This document shows, piece by piece, positions 38,492-52,276 of a DNA stretch of 64,000 nucleotides. The first letter of the stretch is position 1, and each line of letters opens with the position of its first letter. The stretch is from Photobacterium swingsii (GTDB lineage: Bacteria; Pseudomonadota; Gammaproteobacteria; Enterobacterales; Vibrionaceae). The position numbers were made by a program, and so were the translations under genes. The notes beneath the pieces are model-generated. The model was not told where the DNA came from. It ran no database searches and saw only the letters and a list, made by a program, of their open reading frames with translations. The stretch spans positions 3,754,501 through 3,818,500 of the forward strand of contig NZ_AP024852.1 of the NCBI RefSeq assembly GCF_024346715.1, read 5' to 3'.

Positions 38492-38854
38492 TTATTTATG
38501 GCTTTTATTTTGCTGTTCAAACCAACAAGAAATAAAGCTTAAATTAAGCTCAATTAATCGAGCCCGTAATGATGGAGGTACTTCAGCCAGCATATTGATC
38601 AATTGCTGGGTGTCTTCTTGTACACACGGGCGGCTAGCGGGGTTATCTTCAAACAAAAACCAAGTCAGAGGACGCTCAGTCACTTCCGCGATCTTCATTA
38701 ATGTCGATACTCGAGGCTCCGTTTTCGCGGACTCTAAATCAAGATAAGTTTGACGCGCAATGCCAAGCCTTTTAGCCATTCCAACTTGCGTGATCTCTTT
38801 CCACTCTCTCGCCTCGCGAATTTTATTGGCGATCAATAATTTGGAAGTATTCAT
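38492..38854 (-). CDS. XRE-family transcription regulator, paralog 1
   Basis: This is a 120-aa protein with an N-terminal helix-turn-helix of the XRE/Cro type (IREAREWKEITQVGMAKRL, then GIARQTYLDLESAKTEPRVS) and a C-terminal helical part of about 50 residues without known ligand motif. It is a paralog of the gene at 39100-39480: both share the KIREAREWK or RIREAREWK start, ARQTYLDLE and TERPLTWF. The two genes stand in tandem, 245 bases apart, reading left. Its target is unknown; autoregulation is typical of the family. No strong ribosome site is visible before the ATG. Confidence 0.82.
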   Translation of the reverse strand: MNTSKLLIANKIREAREWKEITQVGMAKRLGIARQTYLDLESAKTEPRVSTLMKIAEVTERPLTWFLFEDNPASRPCVQEDTQQLINMLAEVPPSLRARLIELNLSFISCWFEQQNKSHK

Positions 38855-39005
38855 GCAGATACCATCTACTTCATCGCTGTTGTTAGCACGAAAACTTGTG
38901 CCACAACGAACGACCGCCTTAAGGCATAACTAAGTTGTTAATAACTAGGAATTATGCCCTTAGCATTCCACGCGTCACCGAGTGATAAGTCAATTTGTGA
39001 CCCTT

Positions 39006-39022
39006 GGCTTACAATGTAAGCC
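39006..39022. promoter_or_regulatory. Perfect palindrome between the two XRE genes
   Basis: GGCTTACAATGTAAGCC is a 17-base palindrome with seven-base arms plus a central A-A-T, 150 bases upstream of paralog 1 and 80 bases after the stop of paralog 2. It may be an operator or a weak hairpin; it lacks a T run typical of a terminator. Confidence 0.4.
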
Positions 39023-39099
39023 TAAGTAGACAGTCATATTTTGATATTGCCTACAACATCGTACAACACAGTGCAGTGAGCGCTGTAACATAATTCTGC

Positions 39100-39480
39100 T
39101 TAACTTTTATCTCTTTGCGTCAATGCCTTAGTGTACTCCGCCATAAAGCCCGCCAAATTAATGCTTTGTTGTAAAATAACATTACGTGCCGAATGCGGGA
39201 GGCGACTAAAATACTGTAGCAAGCGATCAATCTCTTCTTTGTACTCGCTCTCTAAAATTTCAATCCCTTCATCGCCATACACGAACCACGTTAGTGGGCG
39301 CTCAGTAATTTCAGATATTTCGGACAGTAAGCGGACCTTAGGCTCGGTTTTACCGGTTTCAAGATCAAGGTAGGTTTGGCGAGCAACTTTCAGTTGTTGC
39401 GCCATATGCACTTGTGTCAGTCCTTTCCATTCACGCGCTTCACGAATACGTGCTGCGATTTTCGTTTTAGAATCTGTCAT
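39100..39480 (-). CDS. XRE-family transcription regulator, paralog 2
   Basis: This is a 126-aa protein from the ATG at 39480, chosen because GGAGG stands 7 bases upstream; a six-codon longer reading is not needed. The N-terminal XRE helix-turn-helix is RIREAREWKGLTQVHMAQQL followed by KVARQTYLDLETGKTEPKV, then TERPLTWFVYGDEG. The C-terminal 60 residues are helical and differ from paralog 1. It likely arose by tandem duplication. The function is unknown. Confidence 0.82.
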   Translation of the reverse strand: MTDSKTKIAARIREAREWKGLTQVHMAQQLKVARQTYLDLETGKTEPKVRLLSEISEITERPLTWFVYGDEGIEILESEYKEEIDRLLQYFSRLPHSARNVILQQSINLAGFMAEYTKALTQRDKS

Positions 39481-39854
39481 GTCTAACCTCCAATACACAT
39501 CAAATAGAAGACTACTTAGTGTTCATGACTGAACTTGCACAAGGTGCGCCAAGTTAAAACTTTCGTACAAAACCCTAATATTCAACAAGTTAAAATAAAA
39601 ACATATTCCGTATTTCTATTTTGATTCGCAGAAAGTTGTACATTGCTATCTGGATTTTCATTTCGCAATATTCTCGTCACCAGTGCTAAACAAACAAGAC
39701 AAAACCGTGTGTTGGTTGCTCTTTACCATAAAAATAAGCGTCATGGCTGTATTAGAGCGTAGACGCTCTCACTCATTGCCGAATGTCAGCCATAAAAAAA
39801 GCACCGCGAACGGTGCTTTTTCTTACAACTCAAACAAAAACTCAATCATGAGAT
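39481..39854. other. Intergenic region between XRE paralog 2 and glmS
   Basis: 374 bases. The right part holds the glmS terminator. The left part is AT-rich and should contain the promoter of XRE paralog 2. A 61-codon frame at 39683-39868 runs through the terminator and is not credible. Confidence 0.55.
39794..39826 (-). terminator. Rho-independent terminator after glmS
   Basis: Read on the minus strand, AAAAAGCACCG and CGGTGCTTTTTTT form a stem around TTCG-type loop bases, with a T run at the end, about 30 bases after the glmS stop. Confidence 0.85.
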
Positions 39855-41690
39855 TTATTCAACAGTAACGGCTTTTGCTAGGTTACGCGGCTGATCGACA
39901 TCTGTACCTTTGATCAAAGCAACATGGTACGACAGCAGCTGCATTGGCACTGTGTAGAAGATAGGGGCAATAATGTCATCCACGCATGGCATAGTAATGA
40001 TCTTCATGCCTTCACATGCTTCAAAGCCAGCTTCACTATCGGCAAAGACATAAAGCAAACCACCACGGGCACGCACTTCTTCAATGTTGGACTTTAGCTT
40101 TTCAAGCAAATCATTGGTCGGTGCCACCACGATCACAGGCATGTCAGCATCGATGAGCGCCAATGGGCCGTGCTTCAATTCACCAGCCGCATACGCTTCT
40201 GCGTGAATGTAAGAGATCTCTTTCAGTTTCAGTGACGCTTCCATCGCAATAGGGTAGAACTCCCCGCGACCAAGGAATAGCGCATGATGCTTATCCGCAA
40301 AATCTTCAGCGAGTTGTTCGATGGGTTTATCAAACGCCAATGCTTTCTCAATTTGCGTCGGTAACTGGTGCAGTGACGCAACAATTTCACGCTCTTTGTC
40401 TGCATTGATCAAACCTTTCTCTTTACCTAGTGCCGTGACAAACATCAGCATCGCCACCAGCTGAGTCGTAAAGGCTTTGGTTGATGCCACGCCAATTTCC
40501 GTACCTGCGCGGGTCATGAAGGCTAAATCAGATTCACGTACTAATGAAGAACCCGCCACATTACAAATGGTCATGGCTGACATGTAGCCTTTTTCTTTTG
40601 CTAAGCGCAGTGCTGCCAAGGTATCAGCCGTTTCACCGGATTGAGACAGGGTCAGCAATAAGCTGTTTGGACGAGTGACAAACTTGCGGTAGCGGAATTC
40701 AGACGCAATTTCCACGTCACAGCTTACGCCCGCCATGGATTCAAACCAGTAACGTGCCACCATACCTGCGTTGTAAGAAGTACCACAGGCAATGATCTGA
40801 ACGTGTTCTACCTTCTCTAGGATCTCTTTCGCACCACTGCCGATACTCTCAACAATCACGCTATCGTTACTGATGCGGCCTTCCATCGTGTTGATTAATG
40901 CACTTGGTTGCTCGTAGATTTCTTTTTGCATGTAGTGGCGGTATTGACCTTTGTCTGCGGCATCTTGCTGCAAGTTAGACTCATGCACTTCACGTTGAAT
41001 AGGTTCACCGCTCGCATCAAACACATTCACTTCACGACGAGTAATTTCAGCAACATCACCTTCTTCTAAGAACATGAAGCGACGCGTGACATTCAGTAAA
41101 GCAAGTTGATCAGAGGCTAAGAAGTTTTCACCAACACCCAAACCAATCACCAATGGGCTGCCAGAGCGTGCAACCACAACGCGATCAGGGTCTCGACGGT
41201 CCATCACGACCGTACCGTACGCCCCTTCAAGCTGTGCCACGGTTTTTTGTACCGCTTCAAGCAACGTTGCCGCTGAACGTAGTTCCCACTCCACCAGGTG
41301 AGCAATTACTTCGGTATCGGTTTGCGATACAAAGCTGTAGCCACGCTCAGTCAATAGCGTGCGAAGCTCTTCGTGGTTTTCAATAATACCGTTATGCACT
41401 AAAGCAATATTGTCACCAGAAACATGTGGATGCGCATTGCTTTCCGATGGCTCGCCATGGGTTGCCCAACGTGTATGTGCGATGCCCGTACCACCAATCA
41501 CAGGGCTGCTATCAACGGCATCAGCTAACTCTTGTACTTTACCTAAACGGCGTACTCGATTTAAGTGACCTTGTTGATCAACCACAGCGACACCCGCCGA
41601 GTCATAGCCGCGATACTCTAAGCGGCGTAAACCTTCGACTAAAATTTCAGCCACATCACGTTGTGCTACAGCACCCACGATTCCGCACAT
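39855..41690 (-). CDS. glmS: Glucosamine-6-phosphate synthase GlmS
   Basis: GlmS makes glucosamine-6-phosphate from fructose-6-phosphate and glutamine, the first step to UDP-GlcNAc for peptidoglycan and LPS. The 611-aa protein begins [12 protein letters not shown], with the catalytic Cys1 of the glutaminase domain after Met removal. [18 protein letters not shown] follows near 72-90. The isomerase half has two SIS domains: [16 protein letters not shown] near 302 and [13 protein letters not shown] near 350, with a second at 460-580. It lies 12 bases after a DeoR-family gene on the same strand. No glmS ribozyme-like region was recognised upstream, as expected for this group. Confidence 0.96.
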   Translation of the reverse strand: MCGIVGAVAQRDVAEILVEGLRRLEYRGYDSAGVAVVDQQGHLNRVRRLGKVQELADAVDSSPVIGGTGIAHTRWATHGEPSESNAHPHVSGDNIALVHNGIIENHEELRTLLTERGYSFVSQTDTEVIAHLVEWELRSAATLLEAVQKTVAQLEGAYGTVVMDRRDPDRVVVARSGSPLVIGLGVGENFLASDQLALLNVTRRFMFLEEGDVAEITRREVNVFDASGEPIQREVHESNLQQDAADKGQYRHYMQKEIYEQPSALINTMEGRISNDSVIVESIGSGAKEILEKVEHVQIIACGTSYNAGMVARYWFESMAGVSCDVEIASEFRYRKFVTRPNSLLLTLSQSGETADTLAALRLAKEKGYMSAMTICNVAGSSLVRESDLAFMTRAGTEIGVASTKAFTTQLVAMLMFVTALGKEKGLINADKEREIVASLHQLPTQIEKALAFDKPIEQLAEDFADKHHALFLGRGEFYPIAMEASLKLKEISYIHAEAYAAGELKHGPLALIDADMPVIVVAPTNDLLEKLKSNIEEVRARGGLLYVFADSEAGFEACEGMKIITMPCVDDIIAPIFYTVPMQLLSYHVALIKGTDVDQPRNLAKAVTVE

Positions 41691-41702
41691 ATATTAACTC
41701 TC

Positions 41703-42482
41703 CTAATTTTTTTCAACTGGCGCGCAAATCACTTGCACACCACATAATTCAATTTGTTTTTTGGCTTCAAGGTCGAGGCCATCGTCGGTGATCAAGGTAT
41801 TAATGCTATCCCAAGGTAATTCTAAGTTTGGGATACGACGGCCCACCTTGCTTGATTCCACCATAACAACCACTTCACGTGACACTTCCGCCATGACTCG
41901 GCTTAACCCCATCAGCTCGTTAAAGGTCGTTGTGCCTCTCTCAATATCAATACCATCAGCACCAATAAAGAGTTGGTCAAAGTCATACGAACGCAATACA
42001 GACTCAGCTACTTGACCTTGAAAAGCTTCCGAATGGGGATCCCAAGTTCCGCCCGTCATTAATAATGTAGGCTCGTTTTCCAATTCATTAAGGGCATTGG
42101 CAACGTTGAGGGAATTCGTCATCACAATCAGGCCTTGCTTGTCATTCAAGAGGGGGATCAGACAAGCTGTAGTACTACCGCTATCAAAAATTAAGCGGTT
42201 ATGGTCACGAATACGTGCCGCCGCAGCCTTCGCAATCGCTAGCTTTCGTTCTGAAATATATTCTTCCGTTTCATCAACAGCCACGATTTCAGACGGCATG
42301 GCGACCGCACCACCATAACGACGAAGCAACAGACCACTTTTCTCTAAGGTCGCAAGATCTTTACGAATAGTAACTTCCGACGTAGAGAAGTGTTGCGCCA
42401 AAGCATCCACGCTGGCTTCGCCTTGCTGGGCAATGAATGCTGCGATGCCATGGCGGCGTTGCTGTGTGTTTCGTTTTGACAT
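41703..42482 (-). CDS. DeoR/GlpR-family transcription regulator next to glmS
   Basis: This is a 259-aa regulator with an N-terminal DeoR winged helix (QQRRHGIAAFIAQQGEAS, then TSEVTIRKDLATLEKSGLLLR) and a C-terminal DeoR sugar-phosphate sensor domain (IFDSGSTTACLIPLL, MTNSLNVANAL, FIGADGIDIERGTT). The start ATG at 42482 gives the family-typical MSKRNTQQRR; an ATG five codons upstream is an alternative, and neither has a strong ribosome site. It lies between glmU and glmS, 12 bases before glmS, so it may sense an amino sugar phosphate and control glmS. That role is inferred from position only. Confidence 0.88.
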   Translation of the reverse strand: MSKRNTQQRRHGIAAFIAQQGEASVDALAQHFSTSEVTIRKDLATLEKSGLLLRRYGGAVAMPSEIVAVDETEEYISERKLAIAKAAAARIRDHNRLIFDSGSTTACLIPLLNDKQGLIVMTNSLNVANALNELENEPTLLMTGGTWDPHSEAFQGQVAESVLRSYDFDQLFIGADGIDIERGTTTFNELMGLSRVMAEVSREVVVMVESSKVGRRIPNLELPWDSINTLITDDGLDLEAKKQIELCGVQVICAPVEKN

Positions 42483-42671
42483 GATATTTCGATTCATCAA
42501 TCATAAGTTTCGATTTGAAAGATAATGGTAGCAGACCAAAAGATAAAAGATCAATGCAGAACTGGCATATTAATTGACGCGAATAATGTCAGGCTATTAC
42601 CAATAGGCACAACAGTGAAGATATAAGAAGAACAAAACGCGGTCGGTACAAAAAGAAAAGAGGGAGAGTAA

Positions 42672-42702
42672 AAACTAAAAAGGCAGGGAGAGCCCTGCCT
42701 TT
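42672..42702 (-). terminator. Rho-independent terminator after glmU
   Basis: On the minus strand, AAAGGCAGGG and CCCTGCCTTTTTAG form a stem around CTCT, followed by T-rich sequence. It separates glmU from the deoR-glmS unit. Confidence 0.8.
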
Positions 42703-42731
42703 GATGAACTAAACGCTATATCCGTTCGTGA

Positions 42732-44093
42732 TTATTTTTGCTTTTCAGGACGCTTCCAGCCTTTAACGGTACGCGCAGGTGCACGAGTAATAACAAGCTC
42801 ACCATCACCCACATCGCGGTTAATCGTCGCCCCCGCACCAATCGTCGCACCTTTGCCCACTTTAACTGGCGCAATTAGCTGAGTATCTGAACCAACAAAC
42901 ACATCATCAGCGATTTCAGTTTTAAACTTATTCGCACCGTCATAGTTACACGTGATTGTGCCAGCACCAATATTGACGCGATCGCCAATTTCAGCATCGC
43001 CCAAATATGTCAGATGGTTAGCTTTCGAGCCCTTGCCTAAGCGTGATTTCTTCATCTCAACGAAGTTACCCACGTGAGAATCACCCACCAGCTCAGCACC
43101 AGGACGCAAACGTGTAAATGGACCAACAGTACAATCTTCACCGACGATAGCACCTTCAATCACACTGTACGGGCGAATGATGGTGTTATCGTCGATCTCA
43201 CAATCTTTCAGGATCGAACCCGCACCAATCACCACATTGTTACCCAAAGAAACACTGCCTTCGATGATCACGTTAACGTCAATTTCAACGTCGGTACCGC
43301 ATTGCAGTTCACCGCGCAGATCAAAACGCGATGGGTCACGCAGCATTACACCCTGCTCTAATAAGCGTTCAGCTTGCATCGCTTGGTGAGCACGCTCCAA
43401 TTTCGCCAATTGAACGCGGTTGTTCACCCCTTCCACTTCAATCGCACTCGCAGGGTGAACCGCTTCTACCGCACGACCTTCATTGTGAGCAATCGCAATG
43501 ATGTCTGTCAGGTAATATTCACCTTGCGCGTTGTCGTTTTTAAGCGCCGCCAGCCAGCGCTTCATGTCACCGCCGTTCACTACCATCACGCCAGTGTTAA
43601 TTTCTTTGATCAGCTTCTGCTCTTCGCTCGCATCTTTCTGCTCAACAATCGCCACTACCGGACCATTACGGCGCACAATACGGCCGTAACCCATAGGGTC
43701 ATCAAGTACCACAGTTAATAGAGCGATACCGCCATCAGGCTGGGCATCCAATAAGTTCTCAAGCGTCTGACCGCTGATCAACGGCACGTCACCGTATAAG
43801 ATCAGGATTTTTTCATCGTCCGCGACATCAGGACACGCTTGGTTCACCGCGTGGCCAGTCCCTAATTGCTCTGCTTGCAATACCCAGTTAACAGGCTCAT
43901 CAGCTAATACCTGCTTCATAGTATCGCCACCATGACCGTAGACCAGGTGGATATTATTGGCACCGAGATCAGCACAGGTATCAATCACGTGCTTAGCCAT
44001 AGGTTTACCCGCCAGCGTATGAAGTACTTTTGGCAGGTTAGAGTACATACGGGTGCCTTTTCCCGCGGCGAGAATTACAGCGCTGAAGTTCAT
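42732..44093 (-). CDS. glmU: Bifunctional GlcN-1-P acetyltransferase / GlcNAc-1-P uridylyltransferase GlmU
   Basis: GlmU carries out the last two steps to UDP-GlcNAc. The 453-aa protein has an N-terminal pyrophosphorylase domain ([20 protein letters not shown] with the nucleotide loop, GTGHAVNQA near 81, LYGDVPLI near 103) and a C-terminal left-handed beta-helix of hexapeptide repeats (about 250-440) with the acetyltransferase residues in [19 protein letters not shown] near 350 and NYDGANK near 386. It lies 170 bases beyond the atpC stop on the same strand and is separated from the ATP synthase operon by a terminator, so it has its own promoter. Confidence 0.96.
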   Translation of the reverse strand: MNFSAVILAAGKGTRMYSNLPKVLHTLAGKPMAKHVIDTCADLGANNIHLVYGHGGDTMKQVLADEPVNWVLQAEQLGTGHAVNQACPDVADDEKILILYGDVPLISGQTLENLLDAQPDGGIALLTVVLDDPMGYGRIVRRNGPVVAIVEQKDASEEQKLIKEINTGVMVVNGGDMKRWLAALKNDNAQGEYYLTDIIAIAHNEGRAVEAVHPASAIEVEGVNNRVQLAKLERAHQAMQAERLLEQGVMLRDPSRFDLRGELQCGTDVEIDVNVIIEGSVSLGNNVVIGAGSILKDCEIDDNTIIRPYSVIEGAIVGEDCTVGPFTRLRPGAELVGDSHVGNFVEMKKSRLGKGSKANHLTYLGDAEIGDRVNIGAGTITCNYDGANKFKTEIADDVFVGSDTQLIAPVKVGKGATIGAGATINRDVGDGELVITRAPARTVKGWKRPEKQK

Positions 44094-44219
44094 GCAGCGT
44101 ATCCTTTTAGATGCAGATTCAAAAATTAATTAGCGTTATTGTAACTGGAGGCAAGGGGACTTTTAAGCGACAGCCGTTATTTTTTACCATGTATTAACTT
44201 GCTATCACGCGCAAAAGAC

Positions 44220-44250
44220 ATAAAAAAAGCGACCCTAAGGTCGCTTTTTG
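44220..44250 (-). terminator. Rho-independent terminator after the atp operon
   Basis: AAAAGCGACC and GGTCGCTTTTTTT pair around TTAG on the minus strand, with a strong T run. The stem core GCGACC-CTAA-GGTCGC is also found in the yidC terminator at 58330-58358. Confidence 0.87.
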
Positions 44251-44264
44251 TATCAGGCGTCTGA

Positions 44265-44687
44265 TTAACGCGCTTTACGAGTCAGCTCAATAACACGAAG
44301 CTGAGCGATCGCTTTCGCCAGATCACTTGCTGCTTGAGCAAAGTCGATATCGCCATGCTGATTGTGGATACGCTCCTCAGCTTGACGTTTCGCCTCTTCA
44401 GCCTTGGCTGCATCCAAATCTTCACCGCGGATCGCGGTGTCAGCTAATACAGTGACTGCATTTGGCTGAACTTCAAGCATACCACCAGAAAGATAAATAA
44501 TTTCTTCCTCGCCGTGCTGCTTAGCAATTCGGATCATCCCTGGCGTAATAGCGGTCAACAACGGAGTGTGGCCTGCGTGGATACCCAGTTCACCTTCGCT
44601 ACCAGTCACCTGAATATTTTCAGCACGACCAGAGAATAGATTTTTCTCTGCGCTTACTACATCCAGATGGAAGGTTATCGCTGCCAT
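44265..44687 (-). CDS. atpC: ATP synthase epsilon subunit AtpC
   Basis: This is the epsilon subunit of F1, part of the central stalk and an inhibitor of ATP hydrolysis. The 140-aa protein has the N-terminal beta-sandwich ([20 protein letters not shown], then [19 protein letters not shown]) and the two-helix C-terminal part ([14 protein letters not shown]). It is the last gene of the operon, 17 bases after atpD, and is followed by a terminator. Confidence 0.96.
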   Translation of the reverse strand: MAAITFHLDVVSAEKNLFSGRAENIQVTGSEGELGIHAGHTPLLTAITPGMIRIAKQHGEEEIIYLSGGMLEVQPNAVTVLADTAIRGEDLDAAKAEEAKRQAEERIHNQHGDIDFAQAASDLAKAIAQLRVIELTRKAR

Positions 44688-44704
44688 GTCGCCTCCTACT
44701 TAGC

Positions 44705-47010
<2,306 letters not shown>

Positions 47011-47054
47011 CGTTACTCTCCGTTAGTAGGTGATCGCAAGCGATCACCAACCAA

Positions 47055-48596
47055 TTACCAAGTCTGGGTCGCTTTGAAATCTTCAACCAGTTTCACGAAC
47101 TGAGCTTCGATTTCGCTGTTCCAAGCGCCCGTTTCATCAATCTGAGATACAAGCTCAGCAAACTGACCTTTGGCATATGAAAGCAACGCGGCTTCGAAAT
47201 CAGCAAGCTTCGTCAGCTCAACATCATTCAAGTAGCCTTTTTCAGCTGCAAAAATCACCAAACCCTGTTCGAAAACAGACATAGGCGAGTATTGCTTTTG
47301 CTTCATCAGTTCAGTTACTTTCTGACCGTGATCAAGCTGCTTCTTCGTTGCTTCATCAAGGTCTGACGAGAACTGTGCGAAAGCCGCTAGTTCACGGTAC
47401 TGTGCAAGTGCGGTACGGATACCACCAGACAGTTTCTTGATGATCTTGGTTTGAGCAGAACCACCTACACGCGATACAGAGATACCTGGATCAACCGCTG
47501 GACGAATACCGGCGTTAAACAGTTCTGTTTGTAGGAAGATCTGACCATCAGTGATCGAGATTACGTTAGTCGGTACGAATGCTGATACGTCACCTGCTTG
47601 CGTTTCGATAATAGGAAGCGCAGTTAGGGAACCAGTCTTACCTTTCACTTCACCGTTAGTGAATTTTTCTACGTAGTTCGCGTTTACACGCGCTGCACGC
47701 TCTAGAAGGCGAGAGTGAAGGTAGAAAACATCACCAGGGAATGCTTCACGACCCGGTGGGCGTTTAAGCAGTAGTGAGATTTGACGGTAAGCTACAGCTT
47801 GCTTAGACAGGTCATCGTATACAATCAGTGCGTCTTCACCGCGATCGCGGAAGTACTCACCCATTGCACAACCTGAGTAAGGTGCAAGGTATTGTAGTGC
47901 CGCTGCTTCAGATGCAGATGCAACAACAACGACAGTGTTTGCTAGTGCGCCGTGCTCTTCAAGCTTGCGTACTACGTTAGCAATCGTTGATGCTTTCTGA
48001 CCGATAGCAACATAAACAGAGTAGATACCAGAGTCTTTCTGGTTGATGATTGCATCGATCGCCATCGCTGTTTTACCAGTCTGACGGTCACCGATGATTA
48101 GCTCACGCTGACCACGGCCGATTGGAATCATCGCATCAACCGCTTTATAACCAGTTTGTACTGGTTGATCTACCGATTGACGATCGATTACGCCAGGTGC
48201 AATTACTTCAACAGGAGAGAATGTCTCTGTTTCAATTGGACCTTTACCATCGATTGGCTCACCCAGTGTATTCACTACGCGGCCTAGAAGTGCAGGGCCT
48301 ACTGGTACTTCAAGAATACGACCAGTACCCGTTACTTTCATGCCTTCCTGAAGGTCAGCATATGGGCCCATTACAACCGCACCTACCGAGTCACGCTCAA
48401 GGTTAAGTGCTAGTGCATAACGGCCACCAGGTAATTCAATCATTTCACCTTGCATTACGTCTGCAAGGCCATGGATACGAACGATACCATCACTTACCGA
48501 GATGATAGTACCTTCGTTACGCGCTTCACTTACAACGTTGAATTTTTCAATACGTTGCTTGATCAGTGCGCTAATTTCCGTGGAATTAAGTTGCAT
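47055..48596 (-). CDS. atpA: ATP synthase alpha subunit AtpA
   Basis: This is the non-catalytic nucleotide-binding alpha subunit of F1. The protein is 513 aa when started at the ATG giving [16 protein letters not shown]; five further upstream codons (TTG start) are not expected. The P-loop [16 protein letters not shown] is near 168, [20 protein letters not shown] near 269, and the signature [17 protein letters not shown] near 363-379. GGGGA lies 8 bases upstream. The gene follows atpH closely. Confidence 0.97.
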   Translation of the reverse strand: MQLNSTEISALIKQRIEKFNVVSEARNEGTIISVSDGIVRIHGLADVMQGEMIELPGGRYALALNLERDSVGAVVMGPYADLQEGMKVTGTGRILEVPVGPALLGRVVNTLGEPIDGKGPIETETFSPVEVIAPGVIDRQSVDQPVQTGYKAVDAMIPIGRGQRELIIGDRQTGKTAMAIDAIINQKDSGIYSVYVAIGQKASTIANVVRKLEEHGALANTVVVVASASEAAALQYLAPYSGCAMGEYFRDRGEDALIVYDDLSKQAVAYRQISLLLKRPPGREAFPGDVFYLHSRLLERAARVNANYVEKFTNGEVKGKTGSLTALPIIETQAGDVSAFVPTNVISITDGQIFLQTELFNAGIRPAVDPGISVSRVGGSAQTKIIKKLSGGIRTALAQYRELAAFAQFSSDLDEATKKQLDHGQKVTELMKQKQYSPMSVFEQGLVIFAAEKGYLNDVELTKLADFEAALLSYAKGQFAELVSQIDETGAWNSEIEAQFVKLVEDFKATQTW

Positions 48597-48612
48597 GCTC
48601 CAATTCCCCAAA

Positions 48613-49146
48613 TCAAGACTGCAAAGTATCGCTCAGGCGGTTTAGTTTTCCGCGTACTGAGTTATCGATGACTAAGTCTCCAGCTCTAATCACGACCCCG
48701 GCAATCAGGGTCTCGTCTACACTGCAATTCAGCTTCACTTTGCGCGCTAAACGCTGCTCAAGCTTCTCACTGATAGCAATAAGTTGATTGTCATCAAGAG
48801 TCACCGCAGAGGTCACTGTTGCTTCAATCGTTTTCTCATGCTCACTTTTTAGGAACATGAACTCATCACAAACATCAGGAATCGCTTTAAGGCGTCCATT
48901 TTCAGCCATCACTTTCAATAAGTTTTGGCCGAACTCGTCAAGTTGCTCACCACACACTGAAACAAAAATTTCAGTGAGTTTGTCCGCAGCAAAACCGCTA
49001 TCCAGAATATCCTGCATAGTCTCGTTTTGTACGACTTCGGCAGCGAAGGTTAGCATTTCCGCCCATTGGGCTAGCTCACCTTTCTCAACAGCAAAATCAA
49101 AGGCTGCTTTAGCGTAGGGGCGTGCGATAGTAGTCATATCCGACAT
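48613..49146 (-). CDS. atpH: ATP synthase delta subunit AtpH
   Basis: This is the delta subunit that ties F1 to the peripheral stalk. The 177-aa protein starts [20 protein letters not shown] and ends with the family motif [20 protein letters not shown]. It lies 16 bases after atpF and a few bases before atpA. Confidence 0.96.
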   Translation of the reverse strand: MSDMTTIARPYAKAAFDFAVEKGELAQWAEMLTFAAEVVQNETMQDILDSGFAADKLTEIFVSVCGEQLDEFGQNLLKVMAENGRLKAIPDVCDEFMFLKSEHEKTIEATVTSAVTLDDNQLIAISEKLEQRLARKVKLNCSVDETLIAGVVIRAGDLVIDNSVRGKLNRLSDTLQS

Positions 49147-49162
49147 GTGCTTGCCCCTTTAA

Positions 49163-49633
49163 TTACAGTTCTGCAGTGACTTTGTTAAGAAGATCAGCGT
49201 GCGCATCTTTATCGATAGTACGCTCAATGATTTTCTCAGCACCAATCACGGCTAGAGTTGCAACTTGTTTTCTTAATTCGTCACGTGCGCGATTACGTTC
49301 CGCTTCGATCTCAGCAAGACCTTGAGCTAGAATTTTGTCACGCTCAGCAAGGGCTTCTACCTTTGCTTCGTCAACGATTTGAGCTTTACGCTTGTTAGCT
49401 TGCTCAATAACTTCCGTTGCAGTACGTTTCGCTTCTTTGAGTTGATCAGAAGCATTTGCCTGCGCAAGGTTCAGGTCTTTGGTTGCGCGATCAGCAGCAG
49501 CCAAACCGTCAGCAATTTTTTTCTGACGTTCTTCAATCGCTTCCATGATTGGTGGCCATACATATTTCATGCAGAACACCACGAAAAGGAAGAAAGCGAT
49601 CGCCTGACCCAGCAAAGTTGCATTCATATTCAC
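49163..49633 (-). CDS. atpF: ATP synthase b subunit AtpF
   Basis: This is the peripheral-stalk b subunit. The 156-aa protein has one N-terminal membrane helix ([20 protein letters not shown]) followed by a long charged helix that forms the dimeric stator. MNMNATLL offers two in-frame ATGs (49633 and 49627); the second, MNATLLGQ, is the usual Vibrio start. It lies 43 bases after atpE. Confidence 0.95.
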   Translation of the reverse strand: MNMNATLLGQAIAFFLFVVFCMKYVWPPIMEAIEERQKKIADGLAAADRATKDLNLAQANASDQLKEAKRTATEVIEQANKRKAQIVDEAKVEALAERDKILAQGLAEIEAERNRARDELRKQVATLAVIGAEKIIERTIDKDAHADLLNKVTAEL

Positions 49634-49676
49634 AACTGCATCTCCTTAAAAAGGGTTGCTAGGGGACCGTTCGTTA

Positions 49677-50797
<1,121 letters not shown>

Positions 50798-50802
50798 TCA
50801 TC

Positions 50803-51192
50803 CTATTTGTTGTTGTTAATGAATAAAACCGGCCCAAAGATATTGATACCCAGAACCAGCAAATAGGCCAGTTTGAGGGGAACAAGTTCCACCTCCATAT
50901 ACAGGAAAACAACGGAAAATAGGATGACTGTGATGAGAATTTTTAGCGCTTCACCGCCAAAAAAGGAGGCCATGATCAGTCGTGCCTTAGAGGCACCACT
51001 AAACAAAAAAGCACAACCAGCAAATGCCGCGTTAGCCACCACAAAGATGCTACCACCGATAAGAGCTGAGATTCCCCAGTCAACACTGACAGCAAACACT
51101 GCCATAATTGCCGTTGTTAAAACGACGCCAGATTGTAACAACAGTAGCCTTTTCGCCAATTGGCGGCCGGGCTTAACTAGCGCCGATACCAT
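50803..51192 (-). CDS. atpI: ATP synthase subunit I AtpI
   Basis: AtpI is a small membrane protein that helps assemble the c ring. The protein is 129 aa from the ATG at 51192 (MVSALVKPGRQLAKRLLLLQ), chosen because GAGGAA stands 7 bases upstream and family members begin this way; the frame stays open 24 codons further upstream into the promoter. Four hydrophobic helices are visible. It is the first gene of the atp operon. Confidence 0.92.
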   Translation of the reverse strand: MVSALVKPGRQLAKRLLLLQSGVVLTTAIMAVFAVSVDWGISALIGGSIFVVANAAFAGCAFLFSGASKARLIMASFFGGEALKILITVILFSVVFLYMEVELVPLKLAYLLVLGINIFGPVLFINNNK

Positions 51193-51250
51193 GTATTCGT
51201 TCCTCGAGTCCATTCCACTGCACAAGTGTCGTGCTGGGAAAACTGCAAAA

Positions 51251-51284
51251 ATTATACGGCTCATTAGATTGAAAGCAATCTAAT
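51251..51284 (-). promoter_or_regulatory. Candidate atp operon promoter overlapping an inverted repeat
   Basis: On the minus strand TTGCTT (51278-51273) and TATAAT (51256-51251) are separated by 16 bases. The -35 element lies within the perfect inverted repeat ATTAGATT-N6-AATCTAAT (51263-51284), which could be an operator or a hairpin. Confidence 0.5.
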
Positions 51285-51370
51285 TGCATCAAAAAAAAGT
51301 GTTAGATTTTACAACACAATAACCTGATCACGTCATTGTAAATTTTGCAACATCTCATGCACGTTTAGCT

Positions 51371-52267
51371 TCACACTTCCTGACCAAGCATTGCAAGAAT
51401 TTGTGCTAATTTGTGCGGTTCATCGTAAGCGATAACTAACTTACCTTTCCCGCTTTTTTGCTGGTTTAGCGCAACATCAGCACCTAACTGCTCACTTAAG
51501 CGGCGTTCGAGGTCAACCAGCTTAGGATCAGGGGCTTTCACCGCCGATTCTACCGGCGGGTTAAGTAATTTTTTAACCAGCTTTTCGGTATCACGCACTG
51601 TTAACATTTTGTTAGCAACAGTTTGCGCGGCTTCAAGCTGATTTTCAGCGTCCGTTAGTGCCAATAATGCGCGAGCATGACCCATTTCTATCAATCGCTG
51701 CTCAACCATACACTTCACAGGTGCTGACAACTGATTTAACCGTAATAAGTTTGAAACGCTAGCACGTGATTTGCCGACGGCATCGGCCACTTGCTGGTGG
51801 GTTAGTGAGAACTCACTTTGCAATTGCTCCAGTGCTTGTGCTTCTTCAATCGCATTGAGATCTTCACGTTGAATATTCTCTATCAATGCCATCGCAATAG
51901 CGGCACGATCGTCAATTTCCTTAATAATACAAGGGACTTTCTGAAGCCCAGCTTGACGAGCCGCACGCCAACGGCGCTCACCCGCGATAATCTCGTAGCC
52001 TTCTTGCGCGATTTGGCGCACAACGATTGGCTGAATAACACCCTGTGCTTTGATGGACTCTGCCAGTTCAGCTAATGCTTCATCAGCCATGACTTTACGA
52101 GGCTGATATTGCCCCGGCTGTAGCTGATTGAGCGGCAAATCTTTCAATGCTCCCTCAGCAGACAAGGATTGTGCACGTTCTGCATCTTGCTGCTTGGTGT
52201 GGGCGGCAGAGCTGGTTGCCAATAGCGCGTCAAGGCCTTTACCAAGACCGCGTTTATTCATGTTCAT
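51371..52267 (-). CDS. parB: Chromosome partitioning protein ParB (ParB1)
   Basis: ParB is the parS-binding CTPase of the main chromosome. The 298-aa protein starts MNMNKRGLGKGLDALLATSS, with box I LQPGQYQPRKVM near 52, box II (CTP-binding) YEIIAGERRWRAARQAGL near 92, HTH region LTHQQVADAVGKSRASVSNL near 154 and a C-terminal dimerisation part ending MLGQEV. It follows parA by 9 bases. It is the chromosomal rather than plasmid type, as expected near oriC. Confidence 0.96.
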   Translation of the reverse strand: MNMNKRGLGKGLDALLATSSAAHTKQQDAERAQSLSAEGALKDLPLNQLQPGQYQPRKVMADEALAELAESIKAQGVIQPIVVRQIAQEGYEIIAGERRWRAARQAGLQKVPCIIKEIDDRAAIAMALIENIQREDLNAIEEAQALEQLQSEFSLTHQQVADAVGKSRASVSNLLRLNQLSAPVKCMVEQRLIEMGHARALLALTDAENQLEAAQTVANKMLTVRDTEKLVKKLLNPPVESAVKAPDPKLVDLERRLSEQLGADVALNQQKSGKGKLVIAYDEPHKLAQILAMLGQEV

Positions 52268-52276
52268 GTTTAACCC

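Noticed and set aside
39683..39868. 61-codon frame before glmS
   Set aside because: It reads through the glmS terminator and into glmS on the opposite strand, with no ribosome site.
41691..41702. glmS ribozyme upstream of glmS
   Set aside because: Only 12 bases separate glmS from the upstream gene and no ribozyme core is possible there.
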